From positions 1 through 34,541 of the forward strand of contig CALZJG010000076.1 of NCBI GenBank assembly GCA_945787555.1: 34,541 nt of DNA. Direction: 5' to 3'. A model generated the notes under the pieces. It did no database searches and was not told the origin of the DNA. It saw only the letters and a list, made by a program, of their open reading frames with translations. Position numbers and translations under genes: made by a program. This DNA comes from an uncultured Chromatiaceae bacterium (GTDB lineage Bacteria > Pseudomonadota > Gammaproteobacteria > DRLM01). Positions 1-7,527 of the stretch are shown piece by piece. Positions within the stretch are counted from its first letter, which is position 1. Every line of letters begins with the position of its first letter.

Positions 1-14
1 GAGCCAACAAGCCG

Positions 15-503
15 ATGAGACGAACTGGGCGGCATACGCGATTCAAGAGATTTGTTAAGGATATCTCTGTTCACACTCCGTTTACGAAAATGGTGCTTTT
101 ATTATTGGTATTGTGGCTAACGTTTTCGGCTGGCGTGTACCTGGCGGAGCAGGGAGTTGAAGGGACATCTATCGATTCATATGGAGATGCATTGTATTGG
201 GGGGTGGCCGCATTTTCTACAGCGGGAATCGCTGATGCGCCGGTCTCTAGTGCTGCTCAGTTACTTGGTGGTCTATGGATAGTCCTTGGGTCAGTGTTGT
301 TCTTCGGAACCATAGTGGCAACTGTTACAAGCTATTTCATGAAGCCAATGCAGCGCCCCCATAAGAAGATAATCGATACGATAGAGTACAACCTTGAACA
401 GTTAGATGATCTGACGGTCGACGAGCTTGATTTATTAAAGGAAACAGTTGACACGCTTATCGTTCATGTTGAGCACTTAAAGGAAAAGCAATCAAGAGGA
501 TAG
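15..503 (+). CDS. Small two-TM ion-channel-like membrane protein
   Basis: The 162-residue protein has a basic N-terminus, a transmembrane helix at about residues 26-44, a pore-helix-like stretch at about 56-67, a second helix at about 83-107, and a charged, probably coiled-coil tail at about 118-158. This TM-pore-TM order is that of the bacterial two-TM potassium channel (Ion_trans_2) fold. The segment where TVGYGD would be expected reads STAGIAD (residues 68-74), so potassium selectivity cannot be assumed. The start is the ATG at 15; only 14 bases precede it, so a longer N-terminus outside the window is possible. The gene stands alone in the accessory region. The fold is likely; the transported ion, if any, is unknown. 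Confidence 0.6.
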   Translation: MRRTGRHTRFKRFVKDISVHTPFTKMVLLLLVLWLTFSAGVYLAEQGVEGTSIDSYGDALYWGVAAFSTAGIADAPVSSAAQLLGGLWIVLGSVLFFGTIVATVTSYFMKPMQRPHKKIIDTIEYNLEQLDDLTVDELDLLKETVDTLIVHVEHLKEKQSRG

Positions 504-945
504 TCGAAATCTAACAATGGTATGCAAGAAGGATGGGCTTTTTCGCTGGTGCTTCAAATGCAACCTCCCAAGCCAGTCGTTATTCCACCAATCCAACCCG
601 CGTCTTCATCTGCAGTCCGAAAGGTTAACCATCTTGCAACCTGACACTTGGAAACGAGCAGAATCCCGTATCTAACTAAGTCATTGTCTATCGCAGTGGA
701 AAGATCCCTCAGTGTCTGGAAGAGGGAGCCAAACATAGGGCGAAAATTCAAGCTTGGATGGCTGCCGATTGAGGCGCTCAAACGATATTAAATCAATAAA
801 TAGCTATGATGGCTTAAGGCGAAGTTTCGGTTGCAGAGACGAGACACTTCGTGGCGAATGAAGTAAACATCGTTCCGCTCGTGTAAATATCCGCTATCGA
901 GTTACCTAGAACGTTGAGAAGGATCTCTTGTTAGTTCAATCGGTT
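504..945. other. Intergenic stretch with no recognisable gene
   Basis: About 440 bases. Only short open frames occur on either strand and none resembles a known family. A TCTAACAATGG motif at 511-521 resembles the left end of integron attC sites, but I find no matching right end. Probably decayed accessory DNA. Confidence 0.5.
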
Positions 946-1224
946 GGCGCGATTCTGCGCAGCTATCGGGAAAGTAACACGAAGAATTGCCGAAAGGCAA
1001 AGAAGCTGGCAGATGTCCCAGGCGGGGAATCCGTCCAGATTCTCCGGGAGTTACAGAAGATGAGCAAATTAGGGCCTCAGAACTAACAGGCATCCCTCAA
1101 TCTACCCGCTCTGCCAGTGAAAATGATCGGGTTAATCTGGGATGTAAAACAGGCGAAGATTCTTGCTAGGGCGCTGAAATGCCACCCCGCAGTTCTCGTA
1201 TTGCCAGTCTGGGAGGTCCGTCAG
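946..1224 (+). pseudogene. Frameshifted XRE-family HTH regulator (antitoxin-like)
   Basis: Three pieces in two frames join into one family-like sequence. The first runs from about 949 (AILRSYRES) through ILRELQKMSK near 1068. The second, in another frame from about 1075, reads ELTGIPQST followed by ENDRVNLG near 1140. The third returns to the first frame at 1144 with KQAKILARALKCHPAVL. GIPQST-x-SA-x-ENDRVNLG followed by AKxLARALKCHPAVL is the signature I know from XRE/HigA-like DNA-binding proteins. The expected leucines read Arg and Ser (STRSASEN), so missense changes accompany at least two frameshifts. No intact toxin partner is seen alongside. It is a dead gene unless the indels are sequencing errors. 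Confidence 0.65.
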
Positions 1225-1409
1225 CAATCTACGGCATCACCGCAAATTCGAACCAGCGCCAAAAAATCGGCGCGGCTCAATTCGATCGCTATGTTCTGAA
1301 GAACAATTATCATCTATCATCTATGATGTGCGTTGTTGTGAAACAATGCAGCGGCAAATTCAGAAGATAGTAAGTTAATGACTTTTCATTTTACGAGGAC
1401 AAATACGGT

Positions 1410-1616
1410 ATGAGTACAGGTACAGTAAAGTGGTTCAATGCAGAAAAAGGTTTCGGTTTCATTACTCCAGATGACGGAGGAAAAGACCTGTTTGTTCATC
1501 ATTCTGAAATTCAGAGCTCGGGCGGCTATTCAACGCTCAGTGACGGTCAGAAAGTTGAATTCGAAGTCGGACAGGGCCAGAAGGGGCCATGTGCAAACAA
1601 GGTTGTGCCTGTCTGA
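1410..1616 (+). CDS. CspA-family cold shock protein
   Basis: This 68-residue protein is a complete single cold-shock domain, a five-stranded OB-fold that binds single-stranded RNA and DNA and melts RNA structure. RNP1 is KGFGFIT (about residues 13-19) and RNP2 is DLFVHHS (about 26-32); the N-terminal GTVKWFN is also typical. The length matches the family. The ATG at 1410 has a GAGGA ribosome-binding site about 10 bases upstream. The approximately 90 bases before the start are AT-rich, as is common for csp leaders. It is an intact gene between two pseudogenes and appears to be a standalone unit. Confidence 0.95.
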   Translation: MSTGTVKWFNAEKGFGFITPDDGGKDLFVHHSEIQSSGGYSTLSDGQKVEFEVGQGQKGPCANKVVPV

Positions 1617-1673
1617 TCGTATTACTCAGATTGACGCACTTTAACGGCCACACATAACAAGCGCGTTTGGGAT

Positions 1674-1740
1674 GGGCGCACAATCATGGTGTTCGTTTCA
1701 CTCAACACCACGGTTGTGCACCCTCCAGCGCGAGCGCTGG
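1674..1740. repeat. Long imperfect inverted repeat plus adjacent short hairpin
   Basis: Arms at 1674-1693 and 1704-1723 pair through GGTGTT/AACACC and GCACAA/TTGTGC, with GGG/CCC at the base, around a 10-base loop. A second hairpin, CCAGCG-CGAG-CGCTGG, follows at 1725-1740. No T-run follows either, so an intrinsic terminator is unlikely. TAACAAGCGCG at about 1655-1665, just after csp, resembles an attC left end, so this could be part of a degenerate integron recombination site. Confidence 0.4.
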
Positions 1741-1778
1741 GTGTCACAGATATTCAGAGCACTGAGTTTTCACCACTG

Positions 1779-2147
1779 ACCAGATGCTGTTTTTGCGGGG
1801 CGATCCGATATGAGGTTGCAGAGCCGTTGAAACGCGCGAAACCGTCATCGCTCGCGGTGCGGAAAGTTCTTCAGTGGAGCAGAACCTGCCTGCGCTGAAG
1901 TGTCACCAGGTTCCTCTTCGTGGGTGAAGGGAAAGAGAACCTGGACAGGCACCTGTCCGCAGCGGGTTGGGGCCCGTACTATAGCGGCAGGTGCGGCACC
2001 GCATTGTGCGGAATTCACAACGAAGAAATTCACGAAGTTACATCAGGCTCGATAGATGGGGATCCCGAACTCGAAATCGGAAGGCATTGGTTTGTAGGTT
2101 CTAAGGCGTCGTGGGATCACATCGGGGGCAGCGCCCCCTTAGTATGA
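1779..2147 (+). pseudogene. Frameshifted GFA-family (CENP-V/GFA zinc) protein
   Basis: The protein starts in one frame with CCFCGAIRYEVAEPLKRA (from about 1785), continues in a second frame from about 1848 with KFFSGAEPACAEV and SSWVKGK, then in a third stretch from about 1930 with ENLDRHLSAAGWGPYYSG, CGTALCGIHN and GRHWFVGSKASWDH, ending at the TGA at 2147. This order of CxCGxIxYEV, a Cys-rich zinc site, WVxGxENL and CGTxLCG is the GFA fold, once named glutathione-dependent formaldehyde-activating enzyme. At least two frameshifts interrupt it. The zinc-site segment is also degraded: it reads HRSRCGKF where CHCRxCRKF would be expected. It is probably inactive. Confidence 0.7.
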
Positions 2148-2187
2148 AAAATTCCTTCCTCAGAATGGCAAGCACTGACAAGGCGCC

Positions 2188-2270
2188 ACTTAACAAGGCG
2201 TTCACCGCGCCGTTCCCTTGCTACCGCACGTCACCGTTGCCCTCGAGGCTAGGTTAACTTTTCGTTGGGC
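2188..2270 (+). repeat. Integron attC-like recombination site
   Basis: ACTTAAC at 2188-2194 fits the attC R'' consensus RYYYAAC, and GTTGGGC at 2264-2270 fits R' GTTRRRY. Inside, AAGGCGTTCACC and AGGTTAACT occupy the positions of the L'' and L' boxes. The 83-base span is within the attC size range. It starts 40 bases after the GFA pseudogene stop, as expected for a gene cassette. No integrase or attI is visible, so this would be an isolated or relict cassette. Confidence 0.5.
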
Positions 2271-2511
2271 AGTAGAAAACAACGAAACTTCACAACGTCC
2301 TTTACGCCTTGATTGTGGCTGGCATCGTCTTCTTTGCGCATAAAGCGGAAGCGAGTGAGTTAGTAGTATCGGGCTATGTATAATATCTCGATGGCCACGT
2401 GAAGGAGTATCTCGGAGATTTTGTCGCTGCGTGACATATGAATACTTGCAAATCTAACTAACTTCATGCCTATGTGAGAATAGGTCGCCAGTCGTGGCCT
2501 GTTTGAATTGA

Positions 2512-2543
2512 GCCATTGCTGAGCACCTCTGCTCAGCAATGGC
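2512..2543. repeat. Perfect 14-bp hairpin
   Basis: GCCATTGCTGAGCA and its exact reverse complement flank a CCTC loop. There is no T-tract on either side, so a standard intrinsic terminator is not supported. It lies about 95 bases before the DksA/TraR-like start and could act in that gene's leader. The rest of 2271-2620 shows nothing I recognise. Confidence 0.55.
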
Positions 2544-2637
2544 CTAATAACCGTGAGTGGTTCAGTCGCATGGCGATTATGGCTTTTAAACCTTCCTACA
2601 GGCTCGTGAGTCGCGATTACAAGTGTGGTGGATATTT

Positions 2638-2976
2638 ATGGACGAAGAAGTAATTGAAAAAATCAGGCAAGAGCTGCTTCGCCTGAAATCGGAGCTTCAG
2701 GAGCTTGAGGAAACATCCAAAGAGACTAGCGAGCCCGTAGAGTTGGATCAGGCCCGAGTTGGTAGACTTTCTCGCATGGATGCCATGCAGGGACAGGAAA
2801 TGGCGTTGGAAACGAGTAGGCGACGTCAGCACCAGATTCTGAAGGTCGAGGGTGCCCTGCGTCGCATTGAATCAGGCGAGTACGGCGACTGCTTTGCGTG
2901 TGGCGAGCAGATAGACATTCGCCGGCTTTCCGTCGACCCAACAAGTACGCGCTGCATGAAATGTATGGATAAGTAA
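2638..2976 (+). CDS. DksA/TraR-family C4-type zinc finger protein
   Basis: This 112-residue protein has an N-terminal coiled coil (about residues 3-75) and a C-terminal C4 zinc finger with CFAC (about 88-91) and CMKC (about 107-110). Proteins of this family enter the secondary channel of RNA polymerase and modulate transcription, often with ppGpp. GRLSRMDAMQ at the expected coil tip is typical of the short DksA-like subfamily. It is shorter than housekeeping DksA (about 150 residues), so I read it as an auxiliary paralogue. I chose the ATG at 2638 over the GTG at 2623 because the family starts near this point. It stands alone in the accessory region. Confidence 0.85.
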   Translation: MDEEVIEKIRQELLRLKSELQELEETSKETSEPVELDQARVGRLSRMDAMQGQEMALETSRRRQHQILKVEGALRRIESGEYGDCFACGEQIDIRRLSVDPTSTRCMKCMDK

Positions 2977-3013
2977 ATCCAAAGTTCGCTTCTAATTAGG
3001 AAAACTCGCTCAG

Positions 3014-3040
3014 ACAGTGAAAAGTGGCATTCGTCACTGT
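3014..3040. repeat. Short inverted repeat after the DksA/TraR-like gene
   Basis: ACAGTGA and TCACTGT are separated by 13 bases, 38 bases after the stop codon. It might be a weak terminator or processing site, but no T-run follows. Confidence 0.25.
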
Positions 3041-3112
3041 TCGTTGCGCTGTTCGGTTAAATTAATTGAAGAAGTGCTCGGGCTGGCTCCCATCTAGAAA
3101 GGCATGCCCAGA

Positions 3113-3394
3113 ATGAAGGCAATGTGGAACGGCAAAGTCATTGCAGAATCCGACAAGACTGTCGTGGTGGAGGGAAATCACTATTTCCCCGCGGATGCTG
3201 TGCAGCGAGCATATCTCAGGGAGAGCAGCACGACTTCCGAGTGCCCTTGGAAAGGGACCGCCAATTACTATTCTCTCGACGTCGATGGCCTGACCAATAT
3301 GGACGCGGCGTGGTATTACCAACATCCGAAACCGGCGGCGTCGCAAATCGAGGGCCGCGTTGCATTTTGGCGTGGTGTACAGATCGTCGATTGA
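3113..3394 (+). CDS. DUF427 domain protein, intact copy
   Basis: This 93-residue protein has the DUF427 pattern: WNGKVIAES, VVEGNHYFP, CPWKGTANYYSL, DAAWYY and GRVAFW. The family has no agreed biochemical function. The start at 3113 is preferred over the ATG at 3104 because AAAGG lies 10 bases upstream, and the second copy in this window also begins M-x-A-x-WN at the equivalent place. The gene is followed on the opposite strand by the glycosyltransferase. From 3164 to 3408 it is about 96% identical to the pseudogene copy 4.4 kb away. Confidence 0.85.
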   Translation: MKAMWNGKVIAESDKTVVVEGNHYFPADAVQRAYLRESSTTSECPWKGTANYYSLDVDGLTNMDAAWYYQHPKPAASQIEGRVAFWRGVQIVD

Positions 3395-3408
3395 ATGAAG
3401 TCGCCGTT
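3164..3408 (+). repeat. Direct repeat, copy 1 (DUF427 3' part)
   Basis: These 245 bases match 7579-7823 with about 9 differences by eye and no gaps. The match includes 14 bases beyond the stop codon. The upstream portion of the two genes is much less similar. The pair brackets the glycosyltransferase module as direct repeats. Confidence 0.9.
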
Positions 3409-3524
3409 GTCTTTAGCGAACAGTACTAAGCGGTATCGTCGCTGATTAGAAATGCCCGTTAGACTGGCTTGAGGTTCAACCTGATGATATGGATATGTAT
3501 GTAAGGGTAATAATAAGACGTTTG

Positions 3525-5483
3525 TTAAAAATGAAAACCATAGCCGAAGAAGACTGTTTGAATACCCATAAGTCCGAGGCCACCTAAAGAAATGCCTGTA
3601 ATGATCAGTATGAAAGGAAGGTAAGTCAATCGCTTTAGCACCTTGTGATTCCACGACATGCGATGCATAAGGGGATGTAGAATAAAGCCTATGGCTAGGC
3701 CGAGAAAGGCGATGTTACCTAGAAGAATTGCCGAGACACCAAACAACACACCACAGGAGACCTCAATCGTCTGTACTACAAAATGGCTGGGGTGGCTTTC
3801 AGTGAACAATCTCCTCACATGGGTGCCGGCTTGATGTACAATCGACAACCCTCTTATCTCTTGCTGGTCAGACCAAAGATCGCTGCGATCGCCAGTAACC
3901 AAAAAGGTCGCTTTCCGGGTCAATATATAAGAAAAGACGCCGAGAGAAGAGATCGGGCCAAGGGCAGCATAGACGACGGTGCTTTGGCATAGGAAACGGA
4001 ATAGGTAGAAGGGTTTTGAACCCAATTCGATGATGAAGCAGAGAATTGGAGCGAACAGAGTCAGGAGCGTGATCAGAAAAAAATCCACCGAATAGATGAC
4101 CGTAAAAGCAGGATCAAGTCTTATCATTGGAAGGACCAACTCGTACCCACCTGCGGTGAGGGTGACGGGGTGCGAGGAACCGAAAAGTAGCGGCAAAACT
4201 AGGTTGGCATCAATTATGAACAAGAAATAGAAGAGCGCAAGGGGAAGGTTCAGAGTGGGAAAGAGAATATCCAGTTTTTCAACCAGAGAGATATTCTTGG
4301 ATAACGCTAGCCTACCCGCTTCACGTGCAAGAAATTCACAGGTTCCCCTCGTCCACTTCATGAAGCGGATTCGAAATGCGCGAACCGAGTCGGGAAAGTC
4401 TTCATAACAGACCACGTCATCCGCAAATAGCCCTCGCCACCCCTTCTCTCGAAGCCGGACGGCATATGCAAGATCTTCGCTTACGATATCCGGAAAACCA
4501 CCCACCGCTTCCCAGCAGGAGCGCCGCAAGACGGCCCCGTGGCCTAGGAGCATGACAAAACCAAAGCGATTCCGCAGCGGTTGGTACCAGCGCCAATGAA
4601 TGTCGATGCCGATACCCATGGCCACCGCCAGGGTGCTGGAAGAATTGGGATTACTGCGGTGATTGGCCTGAACAAAGCCACAATTCGGGTCGGCTTGAAG
4701 GCGAGGGACAAGTTGGGTGAGAAAATGAGGCGGAAGAACTTCGTCCGAATCAGCAAGCGCGAAAAATGGTTCCTGTGCGGTAGCGCCAGCCAAAGCATGG
4801 TTCAGGTTTCCTGCCTTAAATCCACGTCGGTCTGAGCGGCGGACCACTCGAACCCGTTCCGGATATGCTTTCGCAAAGCTATCTATGCGTCGCCGATATG
4901 CCGGATCGTTACTGTCATCCAAGATATAGACAGTGAAATTAGGGTAGTCTTGTTGGACGCAAGATTCCGCGCTTGTTTTCACGAAATCATTGCAAGTGGT
5001 GTAAAGCAGCGCCACTGCGGGTGGTGGGGCCGAAGGAATCGGTGAAATAGTAATTGGCTTTTTCTGCAAGAAGCGCCGATAAATTTCGGCAAAGATGATC
5101 ACACCAATATTGTAGAAACCATATAGCCAAGCGAGCTCCAGAAAGGCGATGAAAAAGGCCATTGCCAGCCAGCTTAAGGGGCCATCTGCGATCGTTAGCA
5201 ATTGGAGAAGGCGCGGTTGGAACCAAATCAGCGCCGCGACCCAAGCGACAAATATCGACAGGAAAAGCTCGGGCCGTGGCGCGGCTGTGGCCATGCGCGC
5301 TTGACTTTCGGATGCTTCGGCAGCAAGTGGCGAGGACTTTGAAATCCCGGCACTACGCCGTACGGAGTCTTTTGCCCGACTCGTCAGTAAACCACGGGGA
5401 CTTCCAAGGTTTTTTCCCTTGACGATCTGGGCAGCGGCTGCTCCACGACGGGTGTTCCAATTGGCTGTGGTTCTCTTGGACAT
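3525..5483 (-). CDS. Membrane GT2 polysaccharide synthase (cellulose-synthase-like)
   Basis: This 652-residue processive-type glycosyltransferase has a basic N-terminal tail (about 1-68), two TM segments (about 72-135), a cytoplasmic GT-A domain, and five or more C-terminal TM segments. Visible sites are TTCND (about 162), DDSND (about 189), the metal-binding ADSD (about 244-247) and the presumed catalytic base in SED (about 335-337). The acceptor motif QxxRW reads RFMKW (about 373-377), an unusual variant. No PilZ domain follows, so there is no visible c-di-GMP switch. The ATG at 5483 is preceded by GAAAGG. It lies 40 bases after the TPR/barrel gene and is probably co-transcribed. The polymer made is unknown. 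Confidence 0.85.
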   Translation of the reverse strand: MSKRTTANWNTRRGAAAAQIVKGKNLGSPRGLLTSRAKDSVRRSAGISKSSPLAAEASESQARMATAAPRPELFLSIFVAWVAALIWFQPRLLQLLTIADGPLSWLAMAFFIAFLELAWLYGFYNIGVIIFAEIYRRFLQKKPITISPIPSAPPPAVALLYTTCNDFVKTSAESCVQQDYPNFTVYILDDSNDPAYRRRIDSFAKAYPERVRVVRRSDRRGFKAGNLNHALAGATAQEPFFALADSDEVLPPHFLTQLVPRLQADPNCGFVQANHRSNPNSSSTLAVAMGIGIDIHWRWYQPLRNRFGFVMLLGHGAVLRRSCWEAVGGFPDIVSEDLAYAVRLREKGWRGLFADDVVCYEDFPDSVRAFRIRFMKWTRGTCEFLAREAGRLALSKNISLVEKLDILFPTLNLPLALFYFLFIIDANLVLPLLFGSSHPVTLTAGGYELVLPMIRLDPAFTVIYSVDFFLITLLTLFAPILCFIIELGSKPFYLFRFLCQSTVVYAALGPISSLGVFSYILTRKATFLVTGDRSDLWSDQQEIRGLSIVHQAGTHVRRLFTESHPSHFVVQTIEVSCGVLFGVSAILLGNIAFLGLAIGFILHPLMHRMSWNHKVLKRLTYLPFILIITGISLGGLGLMGIQTVFFGYGFHF

Positions 5484-5523
5484 ATGGAGATACCTTTCAT
5501 TGCCGGCTCTTACTCCATGCCAT

Positions 5524-6939
5524 CTAGTTCCTTTCCAATCTAAAGGTGATTCCGATTCCGATGACCGTGAAGTCTGGGGCGTTAGCAGGTGCTTCGTGGC
5601 GAAGCAGGAGGTGGGCTCGGTGCGCCTCCCCGACGGGGGCAATGGCAAGCACATGCGCAGCCCAAAGGTTCCCGGATGCGCCGGGAACTTCGCTGTCTAT
5701 ATTCCCCCAGGCGAGGCCGCCCCCAAGACGCCAGCCATGGTTGAAACGGTAATCCCCTGGAAGAAGAAGGCGCCATTCGTGCTCGTCCACCCCCGCGGAT
5801 TTCGTATAAAAGAGCGTAGGCTCAATGCGCAATCGGGGGCCGTAGGGAAACCCCACGCCGGCATAGAGGTTCCAGTCGTCTCCATCATCGTCTCGAGGCC
5901 CAAAAAGGCCGCCGATTTTCAGAGATTTGGCTTGCGGCAGATAGGTCACGTGTTCGGCCTGGTATAGCATTTGATCAACATCACCGGGCAGCTCTCGTCT
6001 CCCAATTTCCACGCGAGTTGTATAGCGTTTTCCCCAATTGGCTAGCACCCCGCCATAGAGGGATGGAATGTCTTCCCCCTCTCGAACCAGGGCGGGATTA
6101 TCAAGACTCAGGGCATTGTCATAACGAACCCAGAGACGAAGGTCCGGTGAGGGCCATCCGGCGATTTCGGCGGTCCTTAAGCCCGTATCACCGCCGTTGA
6201 ATGTGTGGCCTCCCCACAGACTCAGTTCCAGTGGGGCGGGGGCGTCACGAACGCCCTCTGTTCCCTCTAGTGCATCTTTCCGACCTGGCTCGAGATCGAG
6301 CGCTGAGTTGAAGGCCCTGCGTGCGCTACGGTGTCGACCGGCCGCGAGCCAAGCCTGGCCTAGCCCAACGGCCGCTTCGGCGTCATCCGGTGCCTTCTTG
6401 GTGATGCGGCTAAAGCGACTAACTGCCAGTTCAGCATCACGTCGCCATAGGGACGCAAAGGCCAGGCCTTTCTCTGCATCTAACCGTGCGGGATCGATAC
6501 GGAGGGCTTGCTGAAAACGCTTTTCACTCTCGATATGTGCCCCTGACCAGGCCAGGCTATAACCCAGACCGGTCAATGCATCTACGTCATTTGGATTAGT
6601 CTCGAGAATGGACAAGAAATCTTCTTGGGCCGCTTGATGATGTCCCTGCCAAGAACGCACATGCGCTCGACCAAGACGGGCCTTACGGTCATTTGGATCT
6701 GCCTGAAGTAATTGATCGTAAATAGACTCGGCGGCCGTGTGCTTTCCAGAAGCCGCAAGGCGGCTCGCCTCTTCAAATGTTGTCTCTTGTCCCGTTGCGG
6801 GTGAGACGAAAAGGGTCAGTGAGCTGATTAGGATCGCGGCCACGATGAAAGACAAAGTGGCTTTCACGGTTGTATGGGCGCGCGTGAAAAATGGGGTTTG
6901 TTCGTACAGAATATAAGGATACCTATGCTTGAATTTCAT
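5524..6939 (-). CDS. TPR-repeat outer-membrane beta-barrel protein, likely polysaccharide export
   Basis: This 471-residue protein has an N-terminal export signal (hydrophobic about 26-48, likely cut near ATG-QE), about five TPR units (about 52-240) with LxxDPN(D)xxA spacing, and a C-terminal half (about 245-471) of alternating hydrophobic and polar strands typical of an outer-membrane barrel. The layout resembles a short BcsC/PgaA or YaiO-like protein: periplasmic TPR scaffold plus secretion pore. It lies directly upstream of the GT2 synthase on the same strand, so I infer that it exports that polymer. It is shorter than BcsC or PgaA. Repeats upstream at 7031-7102 may control it. Confidence 0.75.
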   Translation of the reverse strand: MKFKHRYPYILYEQTPFFTRAHTTVKATLSFIVAAILISSLTLFVSPATGQETTFEEASRLAASGKHTAAESIYDQLLQADPNDRKARLGRAHVRSWQGHHQAAQEDFLSILETNPNDVDALTGLGYSLAWSGAHIESEKRFQQALRIDPARLDAEKGLAFASLWRRDAELAVSRFSRITKKAPDDAEAAVGLGQAWLAAGRHRSARRAFNSALDLEPGRKDALEGTEGVRDAPAPLELSLWGGHTFNGGDTGLRTAEIAGWPSPDLRLWVRYDNALSLDNPALVREGEDIPSLYGGVLANWGKRYTTRVEIGRRELPGDVDQMLYQAEHVTYLPQAKSLKIGGLFGPRDDDGDDWNLYAGVGFPYGPRLRIEPTLFYTKSAGVDEHEWRLLLPGDYRFNHGWRLGGGLAWGNIDSEVPGASGNLWAAHVLAIAPVGEAHRAHLLLRHEAPANAPDFTVIGIGITFRLERN

Positions 6940-7030
6940 TGCCTGCTCCTTACACCCTCATACAACCATCCAATACATGGACGGTAGTTGGGTAATCACG
7001 CCTCCCTTCTGGTTTGGTCGTTTTCTAATA

Positions 7031-7102
7031 GAACATCTAGAGATAGAACTAGAGCGTATAGAGATAGAATATCTAGTGATCGCTCGCTATAGCGCTAGCG
7101 AG
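7031..7102. promoter_or_regulatory. Cluster of direct repeats and a dyad upstream of the polysaccharide operon
   Basis: TAGAGATAGAA occurs at 7038-7048 and 7059-7069, 21 bases apart (two helical turns). GAACATCTAGAGAT (7031-7044) and GAATATCTAGTGAT (7067-7080) form a second pair. CTCGCTA-TAGCGC-TAGCGAG at 7083-7102 is an inverted repeat. The block ends about 90 bases before the minus-strand start at 6939, a reasonable position for regulator sites. This is inference from repeat geometry only. Confidence 0.4.
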
Positions 7103-7182
7103 GCATCTAAAAGCCTGTTTCGAGGAATGCGAAATACAAGTAACCTACGCTTTGAGTATAGTTCGTATCGGAGCAATTAAAA

Positions 7183-7208
7183 GCCCATTTTTATAAATGT
7201 AAATGGGC
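7183..7208 (-). terminator. Possible intrinsic terminator
   Basis: GCCCATTT and AAATGGGC pair across a 10-base loop. Read on the minus strand the stem is followed by TTTTAATT, as in a Rho-independent terminator. No minus-strand gene is recognised immediately upstream of it. The remaining bases of 7209-7527 show no gene I can support. Confidence 0.4.
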
Positions 7209-7527
7209 GATCCTGCACTGTCGCTTCACTCAATGGCAAATCAATCCAAGGCGCATTTGTAGATCGGGTAGTTGCGTCTGTATGAGTCGCCCCCATCACT
7301 AACACACTGAATCAGCCTTTATCTGCGCAATCCCTGAGGGTGTTTCATGCTGTCATGCGGAGTTCCAATGACAACAATAAAAAATCGGATTGGGTGTCAT
7401 TCTATCTAGGCTGGCATGCCGCCTGCCTTTATCAAAGGGGCAAGATCAGAAGAGCATGTTGTTTCTTAGCCATGTGTCCATGGATACGGGTATGCCTCGT
7501 TCTGACTTCTCGTAGAGAGAGCGTGGT

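Noticed and set aside
554-781. 75-codon minus-strand frame after the channel gene
   Set aside because: No family resemblance, no ribosome-binding site, and chance length in low-coding DNA.
3421-3480. GTTAGAC at 3458-3464 as the right end of another attC site
   Set aside because: No RYYYAAC partner with pairing inner boxes lies within a plausible distance on either strand.
6929-7180. 83-codon plus-strand frame over the TPR gene's upstream region
   Set aside because: It covers the repeat block 7031-7102, overlaps the TPR gene start, and resembles no protein. The repetitive residues come from the DNA repeats.
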